Assembly (NCBI RefSeq): GCF_000346755.1
Contig: NZ_ANNV01000084.1
Location: forward strand, 27,074-91,073
From: Pseudomonas sp. CBZ-4
Lineage (GTDB): Bacteria > Pseudomonadota > Gammaproteobacteria > Pseudomonadales > Pseudomonadaceae
Direction: 5' to 3'
Length of the DNA stretch: 64,000 nucleotides
The translations under genes and the position numbers were made by a program. Under the pieces are notes generated by a model, which did not search any database, was not told where the DNA came from, and was given only the letters and a program-made list of their open reading frames with translations. Positions 1 to 8,088 of the stretch are shown here, piece by piece; within the stretch, counting starts at the first letter, position 1, and every line of letters begins with the position of its first letter.

Positions 1-363
1 CACATCGCCGGCGACCGTCTGCTGATCGCCTTGAGCGAGATGATCCGCGCGGTCGTGCCCCGTGGCGCACTGGTAGCGCGCTTGGGTGGCGATGAATTCG
101 TGATCCTGCTGCACCCGGCCTCCACGGAACAGATCGTCGACCTCGGCAGCCGCCTGCGCGGGCAATTTTTTCAATTCACCTCGCAAACCTTTGCGACCCC
201 GACAGCGGTGACCCTGAGCATCGGTGCCAACCTGTTCGACCAGCCGCCGGCGAGCCTGACGGAATTGATCGAACAAGGAGACACCGCGCTGTATGAAACC
301 AAGCGCGGTGGGCGTGACAGCATTCGGTTGGTGGATCGCACCGGAGCGAGTTCGTTTGGCTAA
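1..363 (+). CDS. GGDEF-domain protein, C-terminal part (diguanylate cyclase)
   Basis: The open frame already runs at base 1, so the gene begins upstream and only the last 120 codons are present. An intact GGDEF signature lies at bases 85-99, followed by the usual C-terminal half of the domain, which includes an LSIGA stretch. The active-site signature is canonical, so cyclic-di-GMP synthesis is likely. The N-terminal sensory or membrane part cannot be seen, so the signal and any EAL partner domain are unknown. The gene ends with TAA and is followed by a strong hairpin. Confidence 0.88.
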   Translation, partial: HIAGDRLLIALSEMIRAVVPRGALVARLGGDEFVILLHPASTEQIVDLGSRLRGQFFQFTSQTFATPTAVTLSIGANLFDQPPASLTELIEQGDTALYETKRGGRDSIRLVDRTGASSFG

Positions 364-365
364 TC

Positions 366-397
366 GTCGCTGAGGGTGATTTTCACCCTACAGCGAC
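366..397 (+). terminator. strong hairpin after the GGDEF gene
   Basis: Bases 366-379 pair with 383-397 through 14 base pairs with one bulged A and a three-base loop. No U-tract follows, so this is either a factor-assisted terminator or an mRNA 3'-end stabiliser. It separates the GGDEF gene from the PAAR gene. Confidence 0.5.
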
Positions 398-540
398 CAC
401 CTCTGCACCATCCCTACCTATCCAACTGACTTTTCCTAAGTGATGGCCGGAAGCGTCCGACTGTACTTCGAATATCCAAATTATCAGGGTAACTGCGCAA
501 TAAACGCACGTTTACTGACTGCATAAAAAGGACATTTTGA

Positions 541-1950
541 ATGAGTGACGGACACTTCATTGGCTTGGGTGACAAAACCACCTGCGGCGGGAAAGTCCTG
601 GATGGCGACCCCAGCATAAACATCTATGGCCTCCTCCACGCTTGTGAGGGAGACCGAGTGACATGCGGAAAGCACCCGGGCATTTTTAAAATACTCGGCG
701 GTATTTCACACATGAACAGCCATGGCAGGCTGATGGCTGGCACGCTGGACAGCTTCAGCAGTTGCCCCTGCCGAGCCCGATTCATTCCCTCGATCTACAC
801 GGCGATCTACCGCAACGAAAGCTACGAACGGCCGGCCATGAGACGCGCCGCTGAACCGGCGCCAGTGGCTCAGGCCCGCAGTTCGGCGGCACAGAATCAG
901 TCGACGTACCGTCCTTCGAGTCTTTGGACGCCCTCTGCGCTTAACAGCCCACAAGGTGAAGAACCCGGCTTCTATATCGTGCCCCAAAGCACGACCCGCG
1001 ACGCTTTGGAGGCCACGTTATTTCCAACGCCAGACCCAGCGGTAATGGCCAAGTTCCGAACACTCAACCCGCGAACAGACAACGTTAAAGCCGGCTCATT
1101 GATCGTGCTTAGCGATCCAAACAATTTTCAATGCAACAAAGAAGAAACCCGGTTACTGGCAGCAGCGGCACTCACCCATGACGCTATAAACCCTCTGAGT
1201 GCAGCCGATGCGGACTTCATGATGCGCCATCGCGAGCAGCTCCAAAGCTTCCTGGCCCACAGTTCAACCGCTATCGGAGCGGGTGAAACCATGCTCGCGA
1301 GGAATCTGGATAGCTTGAAAACAATCTTGCAAGAGTTCGAAGCCCTGCACCAAAAAGCGTTCTTCAAGGATGGGCACTTACGATCACCAGAATTCTTCGC
1401 CGAACGTAAAAACCTGCTGGCCCGGCTTGATACCCACCTCACCGCCCTGACCCGCCGAAGCGCCGGCATCCCCGACCATCCCAACCTGAAAACCGCGCTG
1501 GGGATATCAAGCCGTAGCCTTGTTCATCGGTGGACGCAAGCCGGGGCACCGGGCCAGATACCTGGCTACGCGACCCATATCCAACAGTTGGCGAAAGCTT
1601 CGACGGTGATCAAGCGTGGAGGCTGGGTCGGTACAGCCATTGGGGGTGGGGCTTCTTATATGAAGGTGAAAAACGTGTGTTCTGCGGGTAACGATGAAGC
1701 CTGCGAGAAGATCACATTTACCGAAACGGGTAGCTTTGTGGGGTCGCTAGGGGGTGGGGCCTTGGCGGGGGCGGCACTATCAACTGCTGTTGTCGGCGGG
1801 CTGTGTGTCGGGTTGGGCATACCAACCGTCGGCATAGCTCCTTTGGCATGCGGGCTCGTCGTCGTTGGCGCAGGCTCTGTCGGGGGAGGCGCCCTAGGCG
1901 AAGCATTTGGCGGATGGGTAGGCGAGAAGATCTACGAGACCGCTAAATGA
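541..1950 (+). CDS. PAAR-domain protein with glycine-zipper C terminus, probable T6SS pore-forming effector
   Basis: 469 aa, with an AAAAGGA ribosome site just upstream of the ATG. Residues 1-95 form a PAAR-type domain (GDKTTCGGKV, then EGDRVTCGKHPG, ending near SSCPC), the spike tip that caps VgrG in type VI secretion. Around residues 140-190 there is a LysM-like stretch (GFYIVPQ to GSLIVLSDP). A helical middle follows. The last 115 residues are rich in glycine zippers and hydrophobic runs (GTAIGGGASY, GSLGGGALAGAAL, GAGSVGGGALGEAFGG), a composition known from membrane-depolarising T6SS effectors such as Tse4. The next gene overlaps by ATGA and encodes a membrane protein, the expected layout for effector and immunity. 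No other T6SS gene is in the window, so it would rely on a distant apparatus. The toxic activity is inferred from composition, not from a recognised catalytic domain. Confidence 0.8.
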   Translation: MSDGHFIGLGDKTTCGGKVLDGDPSINIYGLLHACEGDRVTCGKHPGIFKILGGISHMNSHGRLMAGTLDSFSSCPCRARFIPSIYTAIYRNESYERPAMRRAAEPAPVAQARSSAAQNQSTYRPSSLWTPSALNSPQGEEPGFYIVPQSTTRDALEATLFPTPDPAVMAKFRTLNPRTDNVKAGSLIVLSDPNNFQCNKEETRLLAAAALTHDAINPLSAADADFMMRHREQLQSFLAHSSTAIGAGETMLARNLDSLKTILQEFEALHQKAFFKDGHLRSPEFFAERKNLLARLDTHLTALTRRSAGIPDHPNLKTALGISSRSLVHRWTQAGAPGQIPGYATHIQQLAKASTVIKRGGWVGTAIGGGASYMKVKNVCSAGNDEACEKITFTETGSFVGSLGGGALAGAALSTAVVGGLCVGLGIPTVGIAPLACGLVVVGAGSVGGGALGEAFGGWVGEKIYETAK

Positions 1951-2333
1951 CACTGAGCACGGGCGATACAGTTCTTTTAACCATAGCGCTTGCCGACTTC
2001 ATCGGGATGTTCCTTTGGATCGGCGTATGCCTGCACCTGGCTTATACCCAGGCGGACGTGATGCTGGAACATCTCAAAAACAGTCCGGCAATCACGACTT
2101 GGGCACCGATCCTACATGCCGGCCCCTGGGGGAAACTGATGTTCATAGGCGGCATTTGCGGACTCATCACATTCCCGAGCTACCAGCTCAGAAAAGGCCA
2201 ATTGAGCGCTGAAGACTTAGCGGGCTTCCCCCTTTCCCTCAAACGCAAGTTGGTATTTTTGGAATGGTCCATGATCGGCCTCTTACTGGTCATGATGACC
2301 TTTGGCATAGCCATTAAGCTTGGATTGCTTTAA
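1947..2333 (+). CDS. small membrane protein, probable immunity protein for the PAAR effector
   Basis: 128 aa, starting in the ATGA that ends the PAAR gene, so the two are translationally coupled. Three hydrophobic segments are visible: near residues 8-32, around 62-80 (KLMFIGGICGLITFP), and at the C terminus (MIGLLLVMMTFGIAIKLGLL). No enzyme motif is present. Inner-membrane immunity proteins are expected for pore-forming effectors because they must block the pore in the membrane. I do not recognise a named family; the immunity role is inferred from overlap, size and topology. Confidence 0.7.
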   Translation: MTLSTGDTVLLTIALADFIGMFLWIGVCLHLAYTQADVMLEHLKNSPAITTWAPILHAGPWGKLMFIGGICGLITFPSYQLRKGQLSAEDLAGFPLSLKRKLVFLEWSMIGLLLVMMTFGIAIKLGLL

Positions 2334-2352
2334 CCGCGACTCGTAGCATCAA

Positions 2353-2379
2353 GGGAAATGGGGCCCTTCCCCATTTCCC
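2353..2379. terminator. hairpin between convergent genes
   Basis: Bases 2353-2363 and 2369-2379 form an 11-bp perfect stem with a CCCTT loop. It lies between the immunity-like gene on the plus strand and the dehydrogenase gene on the minus strand. There is no U-tract on either side, so termination would need help from other factors. Confidence 0.5.
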
Positions 2380-2394
2380 CACTGCCACCTACCA

Positions 2395-3399
2395 CTAAAG
2401 ATCGTAACTCACCGCCACACTGCGCCCACTCTTCACCGACTCCAACGCACAATCCGCCAAGTGCAACGCGTACAAACCGTCGCGCATGGTGGTGGGCAGC
2501 GGCTGGCCGCTGTTCAGCGCATCGATGAACTGCGTCAGTTCATTGCGATAGGCATCCGCATACCGCTCCAGGAAAAAATGCTGCAACGGTTCCAGCGCTT
2601 CGGTGTGCTCTGCGCTCCAGTGGCGCAAGGTAGTCGGCCGATGGTTATCGGTGAGCAGCACGCCGCTGGCGCCCGAAACTTCGACCCGCTGGTCGTAGCC
2701 ATACACCGCCTGGCGGCAGCAATTGATATGACATTGCTTGCCCGAGGCGGTGCGCAGCAGCACCATCACGCTGTCGTAATCGTCGATCTCGGCCAGGCTG
2801 GGGTCCACCAGGCGGCTGGCGATGGCGCTGACTTCCACCGGTTCTTCGCCGAGCAGATGGCGCGCGGTGTCGAAGTCGTGGATGGTCATGTCGCGCAGGA
2901 TGCCGCCGGAGTGTGCCAGGTAGTCACGCGGGGCCAGGCCGGGGTCGCGGCTGGTGATGATCACTTGGCGCACGGCGCCGATCTGCCCGGCATCCAGGGC
3001 TTGGCGCAGGCGCAGCATGTCGGGGTCGAAACGCCGGTTGAAGCCGAGCATCACCTGGCCGCCCTGGCGCTCAACGGCCTTTGCCGCGCTGCGCGCCTTG
3101 GCGATATCGAGGTCGATGGGTTTTTCGCAGAGCACCGCCTTGCCCGAAGCCACCGCTGCCAGCAGCAGGTCGATATGGGTGTCGGTGGGCGTGCCGATGA
3201 CCACGGCGTCAATATCGTCACGGCTGAGCACGGCGGCGCAATCGTAAGCCGCCTCGCAGCCCAATTGCGTGCTCAGCGCATCGACCCCCTCGCGCCAGGG
3301 ATCGGCCACCAGCACCAGCGTGGCATTCGGGTGGGCGGCGACGTTGGCGGCGTGGATCTTGGCGATGCGCCCGGCACCTAGAACGGCGATTCGTAGCAT
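2395..3399 (-). CDS. Gfo/Idh/MocA family dehydrogenase (inositol 2-dehydrogenase-like)
   Basis: 334 aa, with an AGGAG ribosome site just before the ATG. The N terminus carries the NAD(P)-binding loop VLGAGRIAKIHA. The family signature CEKPID is at about residues 92-97, and a conserved HDFDTARHLL segment contributes the catalytic histidine region. The family oxidises sugar or cyclitol hydroxyls with NAD(P); this sequence resembles IolG- and MocA-like members, but subfamily cannot be fixed by eye. It follows the LacI gene on the same strand with a 36-base gap, so the two probably form an operon, opposite a divergent operon with SDR, PhyH and binding-protein genes. The likely role is one oxidation step on an inositol- or sugar-like substrate. 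Confidence 0.85.
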   Translation of the reverse strand: MLRIAVLGAGRIAKIHAANVAAHPNATLVLVADPWREGVDALSTQLGCEAAYDCAAVLSRDDIDAVVIGTPTDTHIDLLLAAVASGKAVLCEKPIDLDIAKARSAAKAVERQGGQVMLGFNRRFDPDMLRLRQALDAGQIGAVRQVIITSRDPGLAPRDYLAHSGGILRDMTIHDFDTARHLLGEEPVEVSAIASRLVDPSLAEIDDYDSVMVLLRTASGKQCHINCCRQAVYGYDQRVEVSGASGVLLTDNHRPTTLRHWSAEHTEALEPLQHFFLERYADAYRNELTQFIDALNSGQPLPTTMRDGLYALHLADCALESVKSGRSVAVSYDL

Positions 3400-3435
3400 G
3401 GTGAATACTCCTGGTTTTGTTGTTGGGGGAGAGAT

Positions 3436-4461
3436 TCAGTCCGGCAGGTTGAACGGCGTGACGATCTGCACCTGTGAAGGCGCAATCGGCCCGGCCTTCC
3501 ACAGCCGATGAAATTGCAGGATGTGCAGGAACACGCTGCGCGCGTCGATCTGCAGGTTGTGGTCGATGATCGCGGCGACTTTTTCTTCGCGCAGCAGCTG
3601 GCGGTTTTCTTCGTCGAGGTCGTGGCCGATAAACACGTCCAGTGGGCGTCCGAGGGCGGCGAAGGCATCGACAATCGCACGGTTGCCGCCGCCGACGCTG
3701 TACACCGCCTTCAACTCGGGATGCTGTTTCAGCGCCTGGGTCACGCGTGCGAAGGTGCGATCGTAAACGCCATATCCGCCGCTGATGTCCAGTACCCGCA
3801 GGTGCGCCGCACGCCCACGCAACCAGGCGCGAAAACCCATTTCACGCTCTTCTTCGCCACGGAACAACTCGCTGCCGATCACCACGGCGACGTCCTGGGC
3901 TAACGCCGGCAACCAACGCGACATCAGGTACGCAGCGGTCTGCCCAGCCGTGCGGTTGTCCATGCCGACGTAGCCGATGCGCTCGCTTTGCGGCAGATCG
4001 GTCACCAGGGTGACCACCGGAATGCCCGCCGCGATCAGTTGCTTGACCGCCTGGTTTACCGCCGGTTCATCGGCGGCCTTGAGCACCACACCCTGGCTGC
4101 CGGTGTCGAGACAGCGCAGCAGTTGGTCGTGCATGGCCTGGGGTTCGATCTCTTCGAACAGGTGAAAACGCGGGGCAATCCGAAACGGCGCCAGGCTGGC
4201 CAGTTGCGCGACGATCGCCGCCTGCACCGCTGCACTGAAGCGCTTGGGCGTGTGCATGATCACGTCCACATGAAAGGTACGGCCAACCGCCAGGCCGTTT
4301 TTTTCCTGGGACTCCAGCTCATCCAACGCCTGCTCGATGCGCCGCCGGGTCTGCGCATGCACGCTGCCGCGCTGATGCAGCACACGATCGACCGTGGCTT
4401 TGCTGACGCCCGCCTGGGTCGCGAGTTGCTTGATGGAGAAGTGTTTTGCGCGTTCGAGCAT
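3436..4461 (-). CDS. LacI-family transcriptional regulator
   Basis: 341 aa. The N-terminal helix-turn-helix and hinge are typical (QLATQAGVSKATVDRVLHQR, residues about 12-31). The rest is a periplasmic-binding-protein-like effector domain (VVLKAAD, GYVGMDNRTAG, VYSVGGGNRA). This layout is close to sugar-responsive LacI regulators with a ribose-binding-protein-type sensor, like the binding protein encoded at 6597. It is divergent from the SDR/PhyH/binding-protein operon and upstream of the Gfo/Idh gene, so it probably controls both arms from the 4462-4583 interval. The ligand is unknown. Confidence 0.9.
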   Translation of the reverse strand: MLERAKHFSIKQLATQAGVSKATVDRVLHQRGSVHAQTRRRIEQALDELESQEKNGLAVGRTFHVDVIMHTPKRFSAAVQAAIVAQLASLAPFRIAPRFHLFEEIEPQAMHDQLLRCLDTGSQGVVLKAADEPAVNQAVKQLIAAGIPVVTLVTDLPQSERIGYVGMDNRTAGQTAAYLMSRWLPALAQDVAVVIGSELFRGEEEREMGFRAWLRGRAAHLRVLDISGGYGVYDRTFARVTQALKQHPELKAVYSVGGGNRAIVDAFAALGRPLDVFIGHDLDEENRQLLREEKVAAIIDHNLQIDARSVFLHILQFHRLWKAGPIAPSQVQIVTPFNLPD

Positions 4462-4502
4462 GGGGTTGGCCTGAGGTGTTTTTGAGGTCTTATTTGGGCG
4501 TT

Positions 4503-4552
4503 ACTGAGGTTTCGCAATGCTAGTCTCAGTTTTGCCCGGCGTCGAGCCGGGC
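4503..4552 (+). promoter_or_regulatory. inverted repeat and leader hairpin between lacI-like gene and SDR operon
   Basis: ACTGAG at 4503-4508 is mirrored by CTCAGT at 4525-4530, a possible operator for the adjacent LacI regulator. Just downstream, GCCCGGC at 4534-4540 pairs perfectly with GCCGGGC at 4546-4552 around a five-base loop. That stem would sit in the mRNA leader about 30 bases before the SDR start codon. The operator role is inferred. Confidence 0.4.
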
Positions 4553-4583
4553 GATGCACAACAACAAAAATCAGGAGAACTGC

Positions 4584-5429
4584 ATGCCTAACACCGATCT
4601 CGCCACCACGTTCAGCGGCCAATACTTTGTCGTCACCGGCAGCACCCAAGGCCTCGGCGCCGCTGTCGCGCATACCCTGGCGCAGCGCGGCGCCGCCGGC
4701 CTGATCATCTGCGGGCGGCGCCGCGCCCAGGGCGAGGAGCAGGTGCGGCAGTTGGCCCAGTTGGATTGCCAGGCGTTTTTCGTCGAGGCGGACCTGGAGA
4801 AGGTCGAGGATTGCCGGGCGATCATCGACGCGGCGCGCACCCACTTCGGCACCTTGCACGGCTTGGTGAACTGCGCCGGCATGTCGGATCGCGGCACCAT
4901 CCTCGACACCTCGCCGGAGCTGTTCGACAAGCTGTTTGCGGTGAATGTACGGGCGCCGTTTTTCCTCATGCAGGAAGCACTGAAGTTGATGATCAGCAAA
5001 GGTGTGGAAGGCGCCGTGGTGAATATCCAGAGCGTCACCGGGCATGGCGGGCAATCCTTCTTGAGCGCGTATGCGGCGTCGAAGGGCGCGCTGGCGATCC
5101 TCACCAAGAACGTCGCGTTCAGTGCGCTGCGCAACCGTATCCGCGTCAACGGTTTGAACATCGGCTGGATGGACACGCCCCACGAGGATGACATCCAGCG
5201 CCAGTACCACGGTGCCCAGGACGGCTGGCTGGCAGAGGCGGAAAGCGCGCAGCCGTTCGGGCGCCTGCTCAAGCCCGAGGAAGTGGCCCGCAGCGTGGCG
5301 TTTTTGCTGTCCAGCGAATCGGGGATGATGACCGGCTCGGTGATCGACCTGGAACAAGGCGTGGTCGGCTGCACCGACGGCGGCAGCCCACAACCGCACC
5401 AGGCCTTGAGCCTGCCAGGGGGTGTGTGA
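4584..5429 (+). CDS. short-chain dehydrogenase/reductase
   Basis: 281 aa from the ATG at 4584, chosen because AGGAGA precedes it; an in-frame ATG at 4554 has no ribosome site and lies next to the leader hairpin. It shows the Rossmann loop TGSTQGLGAA, the NCAG motif, a catalytic serine region (NIQSVTGHGG) and YAASK as the Tyr/Lys pair. A classical NAD(P)-dependent oxidoreductase of about normal length. It is the first gene of a probable operon; its stop overlaps the start of the PhyH gene in TGATG. The substrate is probably the same cyclitol- or sugar-like compound handled by the cluster, but this is inference. Confidence 0.88.
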   Translation: MPNTDLATTFSGQYFVVTGSTQGLGAAVAHTLAQRGAAGLIICGRRRAQGEEQVRQLAQLDCQAFFVEADLEKVEDCRAIIDAARTHFGTLHGLVNCAGMSDRGTILDTSPELFDKLFAVNVRAPFFLMQEALKLMISKGVEGAVVNIQSVTGHGGQSFLSAYAASKGALAILTKNVAFSALRNRIRVNGLNIGWMDTPHEDDIQRQYHGAQDGWLAEAESAQPFGRLLKPEEVARSVAFLLSSESGMMTGSVIDLEQGVVGCTDGGSPQPHQALSLPGGV

Positions 5430-6553
5430 TGTCGGCGTTTGTCAGCGCTGAGTCCGTGTGCCTGGCGGACTTCAGCCAGCTTTGTGCGCAACAGGCGCGG
5501 GCCGAGGATTACCCGCTGTGCCAGGAGGTGCTGAGCAATGTGCCGATCTATCAGGCCCAAACCCTGCGCAACAGCGACCGCCGCAGCGTGATGAACGAAC
5601 TGCACCGGCTGTTCCGTGACGGGCCGGGGGTGATGGTGGTGCGCCGGGCCTATGAAGATTTGGAAGTGGTGGACCGGCACAGCCAGGTGTTCGAGGCGAT
5701 CTTTGCCAACGAGGCCGCCCAAGGCGTGGCCGCCGACCACTTTGCCAAGGCGGGCAGCAACGGGCGCATCTGGAACTCGTTGCAGAAGGCCGCGTTGCAG
5801 TCGCCCGAGTCGTTTGTCGAGTACTACGCCAACCCGCTGCTGGGGCTGATTGCCGAAGCGTGGCTGGGGCCGAGTTTTCAGGTCACGGCGCAGGTCAACG
5901 TGGTGCATCCCGGCGGCCAGGCGCAGCAGCCGCACCGGGATTACCACCTGGGTTTCCAGACCAATGACGTGGTGGAACGCTTTCCCCTGCCGTTGCACGT
6001 GCTGTCCCAGTATCTGACGCTACAAGGCGCGGTAGCCCACACGGATATGCCACTGGAAACCGGGCCGACCCAACTGCTGCCGTTCTCCCAGCAATACGCC
6101 CTGGGTTACCTGGCGTGGCGCCGCGAAGAGTTTATCGACTACTTCCAGCAACACGCCGTGCAGTTGCCGCTGAACAAGGGCGACCTGCTGTTCTTCAACC
6201 CGGCGCTGTTCCATGCCGCCGGCACCAACCGCACCGCCGACCGCCAGCGCATGGCCAACCTGCTGCAAATTTCCTCGGCGTTCGGCAAACCCATGGAAGC
6301 CCTCGACCGCGACCGCATGATGCTCGCGGTGTACCCGGCGCTGCTGGCCAATCCGGCCCTGGATGCCGAGGCCGTGATCGCGTGCACGGCGGACGGTTAT
6401 GCCTTCCCCACCAACCTCGACACCGACCCACCGCTCAAAGGCCTGGCCCCGCAAACCGGGCAACAGCTGATGCAGCAGGCGCTGAACGAACGCTGGCCCC
6501 CCGCGGACTTTGCCGCGGCGGTGGCGCAGATGCGCGCCAAGCGCCAGGCCTGA
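5429..6553 (+). CDS. phytanoyl-CoA dioxygenase (PhyH) family Fe(II)/2-oxoglutarate oxygenase
   Basis: 374 aa from the ATG that overlaps the SDR stop; an in-frame GTG one codon earlier is possible. The iron-binding H-x-D is at H169 and D171 (QQPHRDYHLG) and the distal histidine at H262 (ALFHAAGTNR) with a following arginine for 2-oxoglutarate. These enzymes hydroxylate unactivated carbons, consuming oxygen and 2-oxoglutarate. Having one inside a LacI/Gfo/SDR sugar-type cluster points to an oxygen-dependent step on a modified sugar, cyclitol or similar small molecule. All key residues seem present. Confidence 0.85.
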   Translation: MSAFVSAESVCLADFSQLCAQQARAEDYPLCQEVLSNVPIYQAQTLRNSDRRSVMNELHRLFRDGPGVMVVRRAYEDLEVVDRHSQVFEAIFANEAAQGVAADHFAKAGSNGRIWNSLQKAALQSPESFVEYYANPLLGLIAEAWLGPSFQVTAQVNVVHPGGQAQQPHRDYHLGFQTNDVVERFPLPLHVLSQYLTLQGAVAHTDMPLETGPTQLLPFSQQYALGYLAWRREEFIDYFQQHAVQLPLNKGDLLFFNPALFHAAGTNRTADRQRMANLLQISSAFGKPMEALDRDRMMLAVYPALLANPALDAEAVIACTADGYAFPTNLDTDPPLKGLAPQTGQQLMQQALNERWPPADFAAAVAQMRAKRQA

Positions 6554-6596
6554 ATCACCCCTGCTTTAACAACAACAATAACAGCGGAGCAAAACC

Positions 6597-7520
6597 ATGA
6601 AGAAGCACCTCCTTGCGGCACTGTTTACCCTCGCCGTCACACCGTGGGCGCTGGCCGATATCCGTATCGGCGTGAGCATCGCCCAAGTCGATGATGTATT
6701 CCTCGCGCAGATGCGCGACTACATGGCCGCCCACGCCAAGGAGTTGCCCGGCGTGACCCTGCAATTCGAAGATGCCCAGGGCGATGTGGTGCGCCAGCTC
6801 AACCAGGTGCAGAACTTCACCGCCCAGGGCATGGATGCGATCATCGTCAACCCGGTGGACACTGCTGCCACGGCGAAGATGAGCAGCAACGCCCAGCAGG
6901 CCAAGACCCCGCTGGTCTACGTCAACCGCCGCCCGGATGCCCGGCAACTGCCGCCGGGTGTCGGTTATGTGGGCTCGGATGAGGTCAAGGCCGGGGAGAT
7001 CCAGATGCGCTACCTGGCCGAGAAAATGGGTGGCAAGGGCAACCTGGCGATCATGCTCGGGCTGCTGTCCAACAACGCCACCCACAACCGCACACTGGGG
7101 GTGAAGACCGTGCTCAAGGAGTACCCGGATATCAAGATCGTCGAAGAACAAACTGCGGAATGGCAGCGCAACAAGGCAATCGACCTGATGAACAACTGGA
7201 TCGTCTCCGGGCGCAAGATCGACGCAGTGGCGGCGAACGCCGATGAAATGGCGATTGGCGCCGCCATGGCCATCAGCCAGGCCGGCATGCAACCGGGCAA
7301 GGACATCCTCGTGGCCGGCAGCGACGGCGGCCCAGCCGGGTTGGACGCGGTGAAAAAAGGCCAACTGCTGGTGACGGTGTACCAGGACAACAAGGGCCAG
7401 GCGGTGGGCTCGATTGATCTGGCGGTGAAGATGGTGAAGAAGGAACCGTACACGGCTGAACTGACGATTCCGTATCAGCAGATCACCAAGGACAACTACC
7501 AGGCGTTCCTCAACCCCTAA
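6597..7520 (+). CDS. periplasmic sugar-binding protein of an ABC transporter (type I, ribose/inositol-like)
   Basis: 307 aa with a clear signal peptide ending near PWALA. The mature part has the type I sugar-binding fold (GVSIAQVDDVF, AIIVNPVDTAA, LVYVNRR, NADEMAIGA), as in RbsB and inositol-binding proteins. It lies 43 bases after the PhyH gene and is the last gene of the operon. No matching ATPase or permease gene is in the window, which is unusual; it may serve a transporter encoded elsewhere. The gene ends convergent with the MAPEG gene, overlapping by 11 bases. Confidence 0.88.
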   Translation: MKKHLLAALFTLAVTPWALADIRIGVSIAQVDDVFLAQMRDYMAAHAKELPGVTLQFEDAQGDVVRQLNQVQNFTAQGMDAIIVNPVDTAATAKMSSNAQQAKTPLVYVNRRPDARQLPPGVGYVGSDEVKAGEIQMRYLAEKMGGKGNLAIMLGLLSNNATHNRTLGVKTVLKEYPDIKIVEEQTAEWQRNKAIDLMNNWIVSGRKIDAVAANADEMAIGAAMAISQAGMQPGKDILVAGSDGGPAGLDAVKKGQLLVTVYQDNKGQAVGSIDLAVKMVKKEPYTAELTIPYQQITKDNYQAFLNP

Positions 7521-8088
7521 GCTCGAACGCTCCCACATCTTGACTTGTGAACCCGCTCAAATGTGGGAGCTGGCTTGCCTGCGATGACGGCAGCACTGGC
7601 AACATCTCTACCAGCAGCTCCGCCGCCATCGTAGCCTCGCCAAGGCTCGACAACTCCCACACTTGATCGGAGGTGTTCTCCACAATCCTGGCTCCGAGGC
7701 CGAACAGGCATGCCACACCCACGCCATAGGCCAGGGTGCGCCAGGGTTGCCATCCCATCAGATACGCCAAGGTATGCACCACCCGCGCCAAGGTGAACAC
7801 ACCGAACAGCCACAGGGTCGCAGCGCTGTCAACCTGCTGCGCGACACACAACCCGCCCAGTACAAAAAACAGCGGGATATTTTCCAGGTCATTCGCCCAC
7901 GCCTTCGTCGCCCTGCCGACTTGCGGCAGCTCCTCGCGCTGCGGGCTGCGCTTGAAAAAAGCCGCATCCTCACGATTGGTAAACGCCCGCCCCCGTAGAC
8001 GGAAATATCCCTGATAACAGGAAATCGCGAACATCTTCAGACACAGCACCAACACGCATACCGCATAGGCCGGTAAAAGATCATTCAT
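7510..8088 (-). CDS. MAPEG-family membrane protein with a REP-encoded C-terminal extension
   Basis: 192 aa. Residues 1-145 give a typical MAPEG four-helix protein (NREDAAFFKRSPQREELPQV, ENIPLFF, ARVVHTLAYL), the family of glutathione-dependent membrane enzymes such as microsomal glutathione transferase-like proteins. Family members usually end at about 130-150 residues. Here the frame runs on for about 45 residues, and the stretch SSQASQLPH is translated from a REP element, so the natural stop has been lost and the tail is probably non-functional. It overlaps the DUF2834 gene start by 8 bases and forms an operon with it. Confidence 0.8.
   Translation of the reverse strand: MNDLLPAYAVCVLVLCLKMFAISCYQGYFRLRGRAFTNREDAAFFKRSPQREELPQVGRATKAWANDLENIPLFFVLGGLCVAQQVDSAATLWLFGVFTLARVVHTLAYLMGWQPWRTLAYGVGVACLFGLGARIVENTSDQVWELSSLGEATMAAELLVEMLPVLPSSQASQLPHLSGFTSQDVGAFELRG
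7560..7600. repeat. single REP element inside the MAPEG C-terminal coding tail
   Basis: The sequence from TGTGGGAGCTGGCTTGCCTG onward matches the left arm of the REP pairs found elsewhere in this window. No second, inverted arm follows. It is read through as the C-terminal codons of the MAPEG gene on the minus strand. Confidence 0.85.

Noticed and set aside
2461..3381. 306-codon plus-strand frame over the Gfo/Idh gene
   Set aside because: Antisense shadow; H/Q/V-rich and without any recognisable domain.
4260..5998. Long minus-strand frames over the SDR and PhyH genes
   Set aside because: Antisense shadows with R/A/H-rich composition; the plus-strand genes have clear motifs and ribosome sites.
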